Source: Terriglobia bacterium
Lineage (GTDB): Bacteria > Acidobacteriota > Terriglobia > Terriglobales > Acidobacteriaceae
Reading direction: 5' to 3'
Length of the DNA: 64,000 bases
Assembly: GCA_020073015.1 (NCBI GenBank)
Contig: JAIQFZ010000002.1
Location: forward strand, 1 to 64,000
The notes below the pieces were generated by a model. The model was not told the DNA's origin, searched no databases, and saw only the letters and a list, made by a program, of their open reading frames with translations. Shown here in pieces: positions 39,088-49,328 of the stretch (position 1 is the first letter of the stretch; each line of letters opens with the position of its first letter). Both the position numbers and the translations under genes were made by a program.

Positions 39088-40920
39088 GTGATTCCCTTGT
39101 CTTGGATAGTTCCGCGGTTCCGCAATCTCTGGCGCTTCCGGGCCCCCCTGAGTTCGGGTGAGATTCGGCGCACCGAGCGCTGGCTGGCGACGGCACGGGT
39201 GGCGCTTTCCATTGCGGCGGTCTTCGCGGTGTGGTGGGAGCCGGCCAGCGGCGCAGCGTATTCGCCGTGGATGTACCTGCTGCTGGCGCTCTACCTTGTG
39301 CATGGGGTGGTGGTGATGTTGCTGTTGCGTTTCCGTCCCCAGTCCACGCCGGCCTTTCGCCTGGTGGTGCACAGCGTCGACATTGTGTGGCCGGTGCTGA
39401 TTTCGATGTTCACGACCGCCCAGCGCGGGCCATTTTTCCTGTTTTTTGTTTTTGTGATGGTGGCAGCGGCGTACCGGTGGGGGCTCTGGGAGACGGTGGG
39501 CACCGCGGCAGCTGCGGTTGCGTTGCTTTGGACAGAAGCGCTCGCCGTGCGCGCGGGCTTGGAGCAGGCAGGCAATGCCTGGTTGCGCGTTGTCCATTTG
39601 CCGCCACTCAAGGTCAGCATGCGGCAGCTGGAGCCGCAGCAGTTGTTCATGAGTTCGGTGTACCTGATGGTGCTGGGTGGGCTGCTGGCATACATGGCGG
39701 AAAACCAGAAGAAGATGCGCGCCGAGCGTGCCGTGATCATTCGCGTTCTCAGTTCTACGCGGGTCGAGGCGGGACTGAGCGGGACCATGCAGCAGATTCT
39801 GGGGGAGATCCTGAACCTCTATGGTGCCCGCCGGGTCGTCAGTGCCTCACAGGAAACGAACAGCTACCGGGTTTTCCTGGCGGAGGTGAATCGCAGTGCG
39901 GAAGGCGCCGGTGCATTGCGCTGGCGTGAAGCGCTACCGGAGACGGAGGCAAAATATCTATTCGAATCACCGGCCGATGTGCTCTACGCGGTCCGAAATT
40001 CGAAGAGTTTCCAAACGGTCGCACTGGATCGCGCTGGGAACAGGCTGCGGGATGTGGACACCGGATTCCTGGACGCCTTCGCGGGACTTGAGAAGTTTGA
40101 CACGATGGTTTCGGTCGCATTCAGCTTTGGGCGCGAGTGGTCGAGCCGTGTATTTCTGTTTGATCCGGAGATGATGGGAGAGCCCGAGGAAGAACTGCAC
40201 TTTCTGCAGGAGTTCGGGCAGCAGGTGGGACCGGCGGTTTACAACGTGTACCTGATGCGGCGGCTGCGAGAACGGGCTGGCGCGCTGGAGCGGGCGCGGT
40301 TCGCGCGCGAGTTGCATGATGGCGCCATTCAGTCGCTGATTGCGGTCGAAATGCAATTGGATGTGCTGCGCCGGCAGTCGGGAACGCAATCGCCGGTTGT
40401 GAACAGCGAACTGGGGCGAATCCAGAAACTGCTGCGGGAAGAAGTTCTCAAACTGCGCGAGCTGATGCAGGCGATGAAGTCGTTTGAGGTCAACGCGGAA
40501 CGGCTTCTCAGCTTCATTTCCGACACGGTCGAGCGATTCCGGCGCGAGACGGGGATTTCAGCGGAGTTTGCCAGCGAGCTGGCGCGTGTGGAGCTGCCAC
40601 AAAAGGTATGCCGGGAACTGGCGCGCATTGTGCAGGAAAGCCTCGTCAATGTGCGGAAGCACAGCGGCGCGCACCATGTGCTGGTGCGGCTGGCGCAAAG
40701 AGCCGGCAACCTGCAGTTGACGGTGGAGGACGATGGCCAGGGGTTTGCCTTTGCCGGCAGGCTGTCGGGGGAGGAATTGGAGACCATGGGCAAAGGGCCG
40801 GCGATCATCCGGGAAAGAGTCCGCTTGCTTGCCGGCGAACTCACGATAGAATCGAACCCTGGACATGGCGCTCGGCTGGAGGTCCGCATCCCGCCGATGC
40901 GAAAAACAAATCATGGATAG
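39088..40920 (+). CDS. Sensor histidine kinase (HisKA_3/NarX-LiaS type)
   Basis: RFARELHDGAIQSLIAVEMQLDVL; IVQESLVNVRKHSGAHHV; EDDGQGF. Confidence 0.92.
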   Translation: MIPLSWIVPRFRNLWRFRAPLSSGEIRRTERWLATARVALSIAAVFAVWWEPASGAAYSPWMYLLLALYLVHGVVVMLLLRFRPQSTPAFRLVVHSVDIVWPVLISMFTTAQRGPFFLFFVFVMVAAAYRWGLWETVGTAAAAVALLWTEALAVRAGLEQAGNAWLRVVHLPPLKVSMRQLEPQQLFMSSVYLMVLGGLLAYMAENQKKMRAERAVIIRVLSSTRVEAGLSGTMQQILGEILNLYGARRVVSASQETNSYRVFLAEVNRSAEGAGALRWREALPETEAKYLFESPADVLYAVRNSKSFQTVALDRAGNRLRDVDTGFLDAFAGLEKFDTMVSVAFSFGREWSSRVFLFDPEMMGEPEEELHFLQEFGQQVGPAVYNVYLMRRLRERAGALERARFARELHDGAIQSLIAVEMQLDVLRRQSGTQSPVVNSELGRIQKLLREEVLKLRELMQAMKSFEVNAERLLSFISDTVERFRRETGISAEFASELARVELPQKVCRELARIVQESLVNVRKHSGAHHVLVRLAQRAGNLQLTVEDDGQGFAFAGRLSGEELETMGKGPAIIRERVRLLAGELTIESNPGHGARLEVRIPPMRKTNHG

Positions 40921-41602
40921 AAACACCCATCCGATTCGCATTGTGATTGCCGACGATCATCCGATCTTCCGCGACGGCCTCCGGCGCCTGCTGGAGTCCG
41001 AACTCGACATGAAAGTTGTCGGGGAAGCCTGTGACGGCCTGGAGGCCGTCAAACTGGCGACCGAGCTCAAGCCCGACATTCTTCTGCTCGACCTGGCCAT
41101 GCCGCATCACACCGGTCTCGATGCCCTGCGCGACCTGAGCACCAGCCCCGGAGCTGCCGGGATGGTGCGCATCATTCTGCTGACGGCAGCAGCCGAAAAG
41201 AAGCAGGTGGTCGAGGCCCTACAGTTGGGGGCGCGCGGGGTCGTGCTGAAAGATTCCGCGACGCAGTTGTTGCTCAAGAGTATTCACGCGGTGATGTCAG
41301 GGGAGTACTGGGTGGGACGCGACAGCGTCTCGAACCTGGTGCAGTACCTGCGCAACTTGATGCAGAGTTCGACCGAGGAGTCGAAGCAGAAGAAATTCGG
41401 ATTGACGCCCCGCGAACTGGAGATTGTGTCGGCGGTGGTCGCGGGCTACGCCAACCGGGAAATCGCGGAATACTTCAAAATCAGCGAAGACACCGTGAAG
41501 CACCACCTCAGCAATATTTTCGACAAACTGGGCGTCTCGACCCGTCTGGAGCTGGCGTTGTTTGCTGTAAACCAGGGTCTACCGCTCAAAACTATATTGT
41601 AA
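40913..41602 (+). CDS. NarL/LuxR-family response regulator
   Basis: IRIVIADDHPIFRDGLRRLLESE; LTPRELEIVSAVVAGYANREIAEYFKISEDTVKHHLSNIFDKLGVSTRLELALFA; start overlaps kinase stop. Confidence 0.95.
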   Translation: MDRNTHPIRIVIADDHPIFRDGLRRLLESELDMKVVGEACDGLEAVKLATELKPDILLLDLAMPHHTGLDALRDLSTSPGAAGMVRIILLTAAAEKKQVVEALQLGARGVVLKDSATQLLLKSIHAVMSGEYWVGRDSVSNLVQYLRNLMQSSTEESKQKKFGLTPRELEIVSAVVAGYANREIAEYFKISEDTVKHHLSNIFDKLGVSTRLELALFAVNQGLPLKTIL

Positions 41603-41768
41603 TCAGTAAGTTACCGGTTGTGGCACGAAAGTGCCATAGGTTGTCACGGCTGTGCCATTGGGTTCGATCACTGGTTAGCGATAGCCTAGCAGTACAACGA
41701 CGAAGTCTGTGCCGGTTCAGGAAAACATAGCGTCTGGACATCGTCGGATGGGAGCAACTGTGATCAAG

Positions 41769-41927
41769 ATGATCCGTCAACTTTGGGCAGAAGAGCAGGG
41801 GCAGGACGTCGCCGAATATGCGGTGATGCTGGCTGTCATCCTAGTAATTGTGATTGGTACCGTCCGACTGATCGGCGGCAACGCCAACAACGTGTTCTCG
41901 CAAGTGAATAGCCAGATGTCGCAGTAG
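41769..41927 (+). CDS. Flp/Fap-type IVb pilin
   Basis: MIRQLWAEEQGQDVAEYAVMLAVILVIVIGTVRLIGGNANNVFSQVNSQM. Confidence 0.88.
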   Translation: MIRQLWAEEQGQDVAEYAVMLAVILVIVIGTVRLIGGNANNVFSQVNSQMSQ

Positions 41928-41983
41928 CCTAGGCGCCCGCCTACCGTCCCGTCAGTGAATTCGCTGCAATTCTTTTGCTCCAG

Positions 41984-42012
41984 CGGCTCATGCTACGGCA
42001 TGAGCCGTTTTC
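41984..42012 (+). terminator. Rho-independent terminator downstream of pilin
   Basis: cggctcatgc-tacg-gcatgagccg-ttttc. Confidence 0.85.
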
Positions 42013-42156
42013 GTTGCGGGGTTGTCGTTCCCCCAGAAAAGTCTTCGTGGTGAATGAACGGCGCATTCGAGGGCAGGTTTTTCCGTTTGCACCCGTGACG
42101 CACGCAGCCCCGAGTCTGTAGCCAAGCCCCGCCATTTTCCGAGCCGGAAGCCTCTT

Positions 42157-43893
42157 CTACTGCCCGGTGGGAGCTTGAGCCGTCTTTTCCGGAGCCGTTT
42201 TGTCCGGTGCGGGAGGAGCCAGTCTCGTCAGGAACGGGAAGAAGGGCGTGACTTCGAAGGGCATCTTGTCAGCCGCCGAAGTGAGCGCCACCGGCTTGGT
42301 CTTGATCAAGGCAAGCTGGTTGTTCCAGGGATCGACCTTGACACGTCCGCCCAGGGGAAGCGCGGCGACCTGGTCGGTTTTCTTCGGGTCGAACTGCGGA
42401 GACGAGGTCATCAAGGACGACATCTTGGTCGCGTCTCCATTCAAGAGGCTGTCGCCAAGATGAGGCCGGATCAGACTCTTGAGCGCCGGCGCGCGCGACT
42501 GCACCGCTTTGAGGAACAGGCCGGCGTTCGCGAGTTTGTCTTTGTAGGGAGAGCCGTTGAGCAGCTCAATGGCTTTCTTGTCGGCGTTTTCCTCCTCGAT
42601 GCGGTCGCGGCCAAAGTCCATGCGTTCGAAGGTGCGTTCATCGGGGAAAAACATGCGGTCGTTGAAGGCCATCTTGGTATCGAGCCGGTGTCCGAGCACG
42701 ATGTGCGCCAGTTCGTGCGTCAGGATCATGGCGAGCGATGCTTCGTCGGGCAGCACGTCAATCATGCCGCGGCTCATGACGATGGTGTGGCCGATGGTGA
42801 AGGATTCGAGCGGCGTGGTCAGAAGCACACGGCACTTCACTTCGGGTTGAATGTCGAGGTTATTCGTGACCATCACGTTGTTGACGACGGTCTGAAGAAC
42901 TTTGTCGATCTCGCCTTCGGGAGCGAGCAGGCCAATCTGCTGCAGGCGATCAATGACGTTGATTTCGGCCTGATGCTCCCAGGCGCGCTGGGCTTCGATG
43001 GGCGAAGCATCCTGGGCCTTCTGGCTCTGATCCTGTACGGACTGGGGGGCATCCACGGTGATCTCGGTGAACTCGGAGTTGCGCCGCAGATCCTTCAGGT
43101 TGTAGCCCCACAGTCGAGTCTGTGCTTTGTAGTGCAGAGTCTGTCCCAGACGGGCCTTAAGGTCGGACTCTTCCGAATAGATGAGTGAGGGCAGCCAGAT
43201 GCCGGGGCGAAGATTCTGCCGCCAGCTGTCAAAGTGCAGGTAGTAGCTGGCTCGCGGATGAGGATAGTACGTGCCGTTGAAGCGGACAATGTTGTAGTCC
43301 TGATCTTCGATCCAGATCCGGCCCAGGAAGCGTCCTTTGCCGGCGTCTTTCTTGGGCGCGACATCCATCACAATGCAGCGAAGTTCCCCCAGGAACTCCC
43401 GTCGCACGAAGGTGAAGTCGTAATACCGGCGTTGAAAATCTTCGTCGAGAACCACCATCTGGGCAAACCCTAGGGGCAGGAACTTCATGGTGTAGACATT
43501 GCTTAACTTGCTGAGCATGCGCTTGCCCAGACCGGCCGTGGTGGGCGAGACGAAGGTGCGGTCATCCGTTCCGCTGCTCATGTCCAAACGGCCCAGGAAG
43601 TACACGTCACTGACGGGGACGGGAGCGCCCAGATCTTTGTCGTCCTTGAGATTCTGGAGATAGGTTTCCACCAGGGGATGGAGTTGCCTCATCTGGGCTA
43701 TGAAGAAATGTTCGCGCTCGATTGCGCGATCAACCACCTGGTCGAAGCTACTGGCGGCTGTGGTGGTTTGCTGGGTGGCCGCATCTCGAGTTGCCAGCTG
43801 TGGCGTGGGCGGAGTCTGGGCAAACAATGCTGCGGCGCAGACCAGGAGGAGCGTCAAAGCCAAGAGGGAGCGCAACATATTTTTGTGTTTCAT
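42157..43893 (-). CDS. M48-family metalloprotease
   Basis: LAMILTHELAHIVLGHRLD (HExxH); signal peptide MLRSLLALTLLLVCAAALFAQ. Confidence 0.9.
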   Translation of the reverse strand: MKHKNMLRSLLALTLLLVCAAALFAQTPPTPQLATRDAATQQTTTAASSFDQVVDRAIEREHFFIAQMRQLHPLVETYLQNLKDDKDLGAPVPVSDVYFLGRLDMSSGTDDRTFVSPTTAGLGKRMLSKLSNVYTMKFLPLGFAQMVVLDEDFQRRYYDFTFVRREFLGELRCIVMDVAPKKDAGKGRFLGRIWIEDQDYNIVRFNGTYYPHPRASYYLHFDSWRQNLRPGIWLPSLIYSEESDLKARLGQTLHYKAQTRLWGYNLKDLRRNSEFTEITVDAPQSVQDQSQKAQDASPIEAQRAWEHQAEINVIDRLQQIGLLAPEGEIDKVLQTVVNNVMVTNNLDIQPEVKCRVLLTTPLESFTIGHTIVMSRGMIDVLPDEASLAMILTHELAHIVLGHRLDTKMAFNDRMFFPDERTFERMDFGRDRIEEENADKKAIELLNGSPYKDKLANAGLFLKAVQSRAPALKSLIRPHLGDSLLNGDATKMSSLMTSSPQFDPKKTDQVAALPLGGRVKVDPWNNQLALIKTKPVALTSAADKMPFEVTPFFPFLTRLAPPAPDKTAPEKTAQAPTGQ

Positions 43894-43898
43894 TGTAC

Positions 43899-44951
43899 CT
43901 ATGAAGCGAGTTGGAAGACGATATGAAGGACAGCCTCAAAATCCGCGGGCTGGCCGTTCTTCAGCGCCGGCTTAAACTGAATTTTTTCCGCAGCGCGAAT
44001 CGCAGATTCGTCCAACCCATGGCCGAGACCCTGCACGACCCGCCCGATGCGGATCTGCCCGGTCGCGGTGAACACGACTTGGAGCAGAACCTCACCTTCA
44101 ATCTTAAGCTGGCGTCCCTCATCAGTGTAAACCGGACGGGGCTTATAGGTGATCTCCGCAGGTACGGTTCTTACGACCGGCTCGGCTGTTTTGGCCTTGG
44201 GCTGGGCAGTGGCAACAACGTCGGCGTCTCCGAACCCGCCTTGGCGCACGGTGCCGCGCGAGGCAGAGACTCTACCGGAACCATCTCCGGTGGCAACGCC
44301 GCTGCCGAACCCGGAACTGGCAACTACGCCGCGTGCGCCCTTTGCGCCCCCAGTACCGTTGCCATACCCTGGGCCTCTCGGCATATCAAAGCTGCCGGCT
44401 TGGGCAATCGTAATGGGGCGGCCGTGATTCTCGGACGCTGGCACACCGTTGGGATCGCCGAAGCCTCCGGTTTGCACTTTCTGAGGGGCCGCTGCCATGG
44501 TCGGAGTGGCCGAACTGCCGGTGGAGAAAACGTTGGTCTTGACGAGTTGCTTGGGAATCACCGGACCCGTGTCTGGCAGAATTACCTGCTTGTTCGCCGC
44601 CAGATTTACCTTCGGCGCTTGTACTTCGGGTAGGTCGGGTTTCTTGGGTGCAATCAGCTCAGTTGGAACGCGCAACGCCTCCGGCCGTGGTGTGACCAGT
44701 TGCGCCGTTTTTGGCACTGGGAAGTTCTTGACCGGAGCTGGCTTCTGCGGCACGGGTGGCGGCGTGTTGACCAGACTGATGAAGTGATAGTCGTGCACCG
44801 GCATCACAAGAACTTCCGGATAAAGGAGCGCAGTGAGTACAAAGAACGCCACCACCAGGGACTGGACGCCGTAACTGAAAACGAACTTCTCCCACGGAGT
44901 ACGACGTTCAGGGAGAAGACCTAGGGTCAATTGTGAAGCCTGGGAGTCCAT
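43899..44951 (-). CDS. TonB-family energy transducer
   Basis: N-terminal TM; Pro-rich segment; KPRPVYTDEGRQLKIEGEVLLQVVFTATGQIRIGRVVQGLGHGLDESAIRAAEKIQFKPA. Confidence 0.92.
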   Translation of the reverse strand: MDSQASQLTLGLLPERRTPWEKFVFSYGVQSLVVAFFVLTALLYPEVLVMPVHDYHFISLVNTPPPVPQKPAPVKNFPVPKTAQLVTPRPEALRVPTELIAPKKPDLPEVQAPKVNLAANKQVILPDTGPVIPKQLVKTNVFSTGSSATPTMAAAPQKVQTGGFGDPNGVPASENHGRPITIAQAGSFDMPRGPGYGNGTGGAKGARGVVASSGFGSGVATGDGSGRVSASRGTVRQGGFGDADVVATAQPKAKTAEPVVRTVPAEITYKPRPVYTDEGRQLKIEGEVLLQVVFTATGQIRIGRVVQGLGHGLDESAIRAAEKIQFKPALKNGQPADFEAVLHIVFQLAS

Positions 44952-45308
44952 ATTGAGTCCCCTTGAGCAGCCTGCCGGAGCGCGTCTGCCAGATGAAATT
45001 CCCAGCTCTTAAGCGACAACTCCAAAGCAGGCTTCGGTACCCACAGGAGAGGGGTCGAGAAGAGCCAGTACATGACTCAGAATTGCACGCCGAAGGCCAC
45101 TTCCAACGGCGGTTCTTGGCAGTAAGATGCTGACAGGCAGCCACTTACCGTGGAAAAAATCTATCCTATCAGATCAAAAGGGCTTACCTGCAATTTTTTT
45201 CCCACTCTTTAGGGCAAATCCTCGAAGGGACTTGGGAGATTTTTCCGCCCACCCTGAGTCCGGAGTGGACAGCCCCTGAGTCGTGTCGTAGGCCAATTGA
45301 TCACGTCT

Positions 45309-46277
45309 TCAATGGAAAGCCGCACCTAGCATATCCACCATCAGGCGGATTGCTGTCTGGGCGGTACGCCCGCTCGAGTCGCGCAGCGGGTTGACTTCCA
45401 TGATGTCCAGGCCAATGAGCTTGCCCTTGGACGGGATCCCCATCATGAGATCGTCAATCTCGGCGAAGCTCAGGCCTCCGGGTTCGAGCGTACCTGTTCC
45501 CGGCGCTAGAGTGGGGTCCATGGAATCGACATCAAAAGAGACGTAGACACTTTCGGCCGGCTCGATTTGCGACAGAACCCAGGCAACGCCGCGGCGGTGA
45601 AGTTCTTCGGCCGTGATGACCTGGGTGTGAATCTTGCGGGCATTGCCGACCGCTTCGGGATCGTTGGCCAGACCACGCATCCCGATCTGCACGATCTTCT
45701 TCACGTTAGGCAGCTGCGCCGCGCGCAGCACCCAGGAGGCGTGATCCAGATTGCCGGGTGCGCCGTTCCATGTGTCGAGATGCGCGTCGATGTGGATCAG
45801 GGTGAGCGGCTGGTCGAAGGCGCGCAGTGACGGATAGCTGATGCTGTGGTCGCCGCCGATCACGATGGGGAAGGCCTTGTGGGCGAGGATCGTCTTCACA
45901 GCAGCCGTGACTTTGTCGTTCGTTTGAGCGGGCACGGTGGGCCAGATTTCGACATCGCCAACATCGGCCCAGCGCTTGCCTCTTAACACGGTGCGATCGC
46001 CATCGATGTAGTAGAAGCCCTCGGTCAGATCGTGGTTGTACTCCTGTGAAGCTTCGCGCATCTCGCGCGGACCGTAGCGCTCGCCGGGCTGTCCCCACGT
46101 GCCTTCGTCAAAGGGAACGCCCAGCACCGCGAAGTCGGCGTCGAGTTTCTCGAGGTTGGTGACGTGGGGCGCGCCGAGAAAGGTGCGCACGCCGACGAAG
46201 GTGGGCACGGCTTGGGCAGAGAGCAAGGTGGAGCAGAGCAGGACAGTGAGGACGGTCCGGAGAAAATAGGGTTTCAT
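45309..46277 (-). CDS. Arginase/agmatinase-family ureohydrolase with predicted signal peptide
   Basis: IGGDHSISYPSLRAF, HIDAHLDTWNG, VSFDVDSMDPTLAPGTGTLEPGGLSFAE; MKPYFLRTVLTVLLCSTLLSAQA. Confidence 0.92.
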   Translation of the reverse strand: MKPYFLRTVLTVLLCSTLLSAQAVPTFVGVRTFLGAPHVTNLEKLDADFAVLGVPFDEGTWGQPGERYGPREMREASQEYNHDLTEGFYYIDGDRTVLRGKRWADVGDVEIWPTVPAQTNDKVTAAVKTILAHKAFPIVIGGDHSISYPSLRAFDQPLTLIHIDAHLDTWNGAPGNLDHASWVLRAAQLPNVKKIVQIGMRGLANDPEAVGNARKIHTQVITAEELHRRGVAWVLSQIEPAESVYVSFDVDSMDPTLAPGTGTLEPGGLSFAEIDDLMMGIPSKGKLIGLDIMEVNPLRDSSGRTAQTAIRLMVDMLGAAFH

Positions 46278-46367
46278 GGCAATCGGGCAGAATCGTAGCA
46301 CACGAGCGAGGATATCCAAGTCGACGTCTTACCCTGCGGGAAACAGATCGTTGCGGATCAGACAGTA

Positions 46368-46387
46368 CGCGGGCAGGAATGCCCGCG
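46368..46387. repeat. REP-like palindrome variant
   Basis: cgcgggcaggaatgcccgcg, followed by tcacac. Confidence 0.6.
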
Positions 46388-46395
46388 TCACACTA

Positions 46396-46689
46396 CTACT
46401 CTTCTTCTTCTTCCTCGTCGAGCTTGATGCGGAGAGACCGGAGGAACTTCAAATCCTGATCGCTGATCTTGAGTTCAGGATTCGTGCTGAGGGTCGATAC
46501 CAGGGAGGTCTTATCGCTGGGGTGTTCGCCCTGCTTACTGACGCCGATGGTGGCCTCGAGGACGAGGAAAATGTCGTAGCCGCCTTCTTTGATGCGGGAA
46601 ACGACTTCGGCGATCTGGTCGGAGTCCGACAGCGACTCGTTGATGGCTTCTCCCAGTTCCTTCATCAGTTGCTTCAACTGCTGGTCCAC
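46396..46689 (-). CDS. Small acidic hypothetical protein with poly-Glu C-terminus
   Basis: MDQQLKQLMKELGEAINESLSDSDQIAEVVSRIKEGGYDIFLVLEATIGV...EEEEEE. Confidence 0.65.
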   Translation of the reverse strand: MDQQLKQLMKELGEAINESLSDSDQIAEVVSRIKEGGYDIFLVLEATIGVSKQGEHPSDKTSLVSTLSTNPELKISDQDLKFLRSLRIKLDEEEEEE

Positions 46690-46792
46690 GAGTCTCCCCT
46701 CTCACGCGCGAACGCGGCTGGCGACAAACATCACAGGCTGCTGTGACATCGACCACCGTTATTGTACGCTCCGTGGCTGCTAAAATCGACCC

Positions 46793-47128
46793 ATGATGCA
46801 GGTCTCGATGCTGAGGAAGCTTGGGATCGTTGCCCGAGTAGCGGCCCAGCAGGCCGGACGCAGCCGGACGGGATCGGCCGTGCTGAAGGGCATCCGGGCG
46901 ACGGTCGGGTCGTTCGGGCGAGTGCTGCGCCAACTCTGGTTGGAAGTGACCGGATTCACTTTTCTAGTGCTGGCTGGAATTGGCGGACTCGCTGGCTTTC
47001 GCGAGTATGGGAAGTACACGGCCGGACATGCTGCCGGCCCGGGAAGGCTGATCCTGGCGATCTGCTTTACGGTGTCGTTCGCATGGTTTGGGCTGAGTTC
47101 GTTCTGGCGGGTGAGGAGAAAGGGCTAA
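46793..47128 (+). CDS. Hypothetical small membrane protein
   Basis: ORF with two hydrophobic segments (VTGFTFLVLAGIGGLAGF, LILAICFTVSFAWFGLSSFW). Confidence 0.6.
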   Translation: MMQVSMLRKLGIVARVAAQQAGRSRTGSAVLKGIRATVGSFGRVLRQLWLEVTGFTFLVLAGIGGLAGFREYGKYTAGHAAGPGRLILAICFTVSFAWFGLSSFWRVRRKG

Positions 47129-47194
47129 GAGCTACGAGCTACGAGTTAAACCTAGACCGAAACTGCCGAGACGCCGAAACGTGCCGAGAAAGGC

Positions 47195-48835
47195 GTGAGA
47201 AAAATGGCCAATTCGAAAACCGCCAGCCCTAAGGCCGATTCGAAGCGTGAACTTGCGGAGCAACAAACCTCTTCGCACATTCCAGTGCGACCGCTCTACC
47301 AGCCCGATGACTTGGCCGGCTGGGACTATGATCACGCAGTCGGCTATCCCGGGCAGTTCCCGTTTACGCGCGGCGTGCAGGCCACCATGTACCGTGGCCG
47401 GCTCTGGACCATGCGCCAGTACGCGGGCATGGGTGACGCCGAAGAGTCGAACAAACGCTACAAATATCTGCTCGCCAACGGCACCACGGGACTCTCCGTC
47501 GCCTTCGACCTTCCTACCCAGATCGGCCTCGATTCCGATAGCCCGCTCTCCATGGGAGAAGTCGGCAAGGTCGGGGTGGCGATTGATTCGATCGAAGACA
47601 TGCAGCGGCTGTTCGATGGCATTGATCTGACCGCCATCTCGACCTCGATGACCATCAACGCGACGGCCTCGATCCTTCTGGCTTTGTACGTGGCCGTGGC
47701 GAAACGGCAGGGCGGCGACATCCGCAAGCTCTCCGGCACCGTGCAGAACGATGTGCTGAAGGAATACATCGCGCGCGGGACGTATATCTATCCGCCGCAG
47801 CAGGCGATGCGCATCATTACGGACTTATTTGCCTGGACGAACGAGAACGTACCCGAGTGGAACACGATTTCGATTTCCGGCTACCACATGCGCGAAGCGG
47901 GGTCGACGGCGGTGCAGGAAGTGGCCTTCACGCTGGGGAATGGGATCGCGTATGTCGAGGCGGCGATTCGAGCGGGACTCGACGTGGACAAATTCGCGCC
48001 CCGGCTTTCGTTCTTCTTCAACGCGCACAGCAATTTTCTGGAAGAAGTAGCCAAGTTCCGCGCGGCCCGGCGCATGTGGGCGAAAATTATGCGCGACCAG
48101 TTCAAGGCGAAGAGCCCGAAATCCTGGATGCTGCGCTTCCATACGCAGACCGCGGGTTCCACGCTAACCGCGCAGCAGCCCGAGAACAACATCGTACGAA
48201 CCGCGATCCAAGCCATGGCGGCCGTGCTGGGCGGAACGCAATCCCTGCACACGAACTCGTTTGACGAGGCACTGGCCCTTCCCACCGAACAGTCCGCGCG
48301 GATTGCGCTGCGCACCCAGCAAGTCATCGCCTTCGAATCCGGAGCGCCGCAGACTATCGATCCGCTGGCTGGGTCCTATTATGTCGAGTCGCTGACCGGC
48401 GAAATCGAGAAGCGCGCCTCCGATTATCTGGAAAAGATCGAAGCCATGGGGGGGATGCTTAAAGCCATCGAGCGCGGCTATGTGCAACAGGAAATTCAGA
48501 ACGCGGCGTACGAATACCAGCAGGCCGTCGACCGGCAGGAGGCGGTGGTGGTGGGCGTGAACCGTTTCCAGGTAGAAGAAGAAAAGGCGGTGCCGATCCA
48601 GCGCATTGATCCGGCTCTGGAGGCGAAGCAGGTGGAGCGGGTGCGCGCCGCGCGAGCGAAGCGGGATCCAAAGACCTGGCAAGCCGCGATCAAGGCGGTC
48701 GAAGACACGGCGCGCACGGGCGAGAACCTGATGCCGCGCATTCTGGCGGCGGTCGAAGCGAATGGGACGGTCGGCGAGATCTCCGATGCGCTGCGGAAGG
48801 TGTACGGGGAGTACAAGGAAGCGGTGGTGATCTGA
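47195..48835 (+). CDS. Acyl-CoA (methylmalonyl-CoA-type) mutase large subunit
   Basis: [113 protein letters not shown]. Confidence 0.96.
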   Translation: MRKMANSKTASPKADSKRELAEQQTSSHIPVRPLYQPDDLAGWDYDHAVGYPGQFPFTRGVQATMYRGRLWTMRQYAGMGDAEESNKRYKYLLANGTTGLSVAFDLPTQIGLDSDSPLSMGEVGKVGVAIDSIEDMQRLFDGIDLTAISTSMTINATASILLALYVAVAKRQGGDIRKLSGTVQNDVLKEYIARGTYIYPPQQAMRIITDLFAWTNENVPEWNTISISGYHMREAGSTAVQEVAFTLGNGIAYVEAAIRAGLDVDKFAPRLSFFFNAHSNFLEEVAKFRAARRMWAKIMRDQFKAKSPKSWMLRFHTQTAGSTLTAQQPENNIVRTAIQAMAAVLGGTQSLHTNSFDEALALPTEQSARIALRTQQVIAFESGAPQTIDPLAGSYYVESLTGEIEKRASDYLEKIEAMGGMLKAIERGYVQQEIQNAAYEYQQAVDRQEAVVVGVNRFQVEEEKAVPIQRIDPALEAKQVERVRAARAKRDPKTWQAAIKAVEDTARTGENLMPRILAAVEANGTVGEISDALRKVYGEYKEAVVI

Positions 48836-48854
48836 GTCACTGTGAAGTTGTGTG

Positions 48855-48926
48855 GCGCGGACACTCCTGTCCGCGCGGACTGCGGATTCGCTGCTAACAC
48901 GCGGGCGGGAGTGTCCGCGCTACACG
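48855..48926. repeat. REP-like palindrome cluster
   Basis: gcgcggacactcctgtccgcgc (48855-48876) and acacgcgggcgggagtgtccgcgctacacg (48897-48926). Confidence 0.8.
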
Positions 48927-48949
48927 AATCAAAGCGGGGACGACCAGAT

Positions 48950-49132
48950 TCAGTCCGCCGTTTTGTACTCGCAGGCCGTGCGGCATGCCTCGCAGTACAT
49001 CAGGCCGTCGGTGCAGAGCCGCACGTCGGTCTGTGACTGGCAGAAGACGCAAAACTTTTCGCACCAGCACTTGGCTTCGGGCTGTTCGCACTGGGCACAA
49101 ACGATCCGGCTTAGGCCCGGCTTGGACGACAT
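48950..49132 (-). CDS. Small Cys-rich putative metal-binding protein
   Basis: MSSKPGLSRIVCAQCEQPEAKCWCEKFCVFCQSQTDVRLCTDGLMYCEACRTACEYKTAD. Confidence 0.65.
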   Translation of the reverse strand: MSSKPGLSRIVCAQCEQPEAKCWCEKFCVFCQSQTDVRLCTDGLMYCEACRTACEYKTAD

Positions 49133-49328
49133 GATTGAAGTGTAGTGCGGCGCGCGCGGCCGGCAAACATGACGGAAGTCACCATCTTCCAGCAAGTCTA
49201 GCCACCGGAAGCCCAGAGCCTAGCGCCCAATGCCCAAATCCCCATTTGCTGCCTTTCCGCGCGGGTGATAACGTAGTCAGTTCCATAAATCCGGCGGCCC
49301 AGCCACTGTCGGGACTGGGGTTGACCCT

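Noticed and set aside
49196-49328. Glycine riboswitch upstream of gcvT
   Set aside because: No recognisable paired glycine aptamer core in this gap; an Infernal search would be needed.
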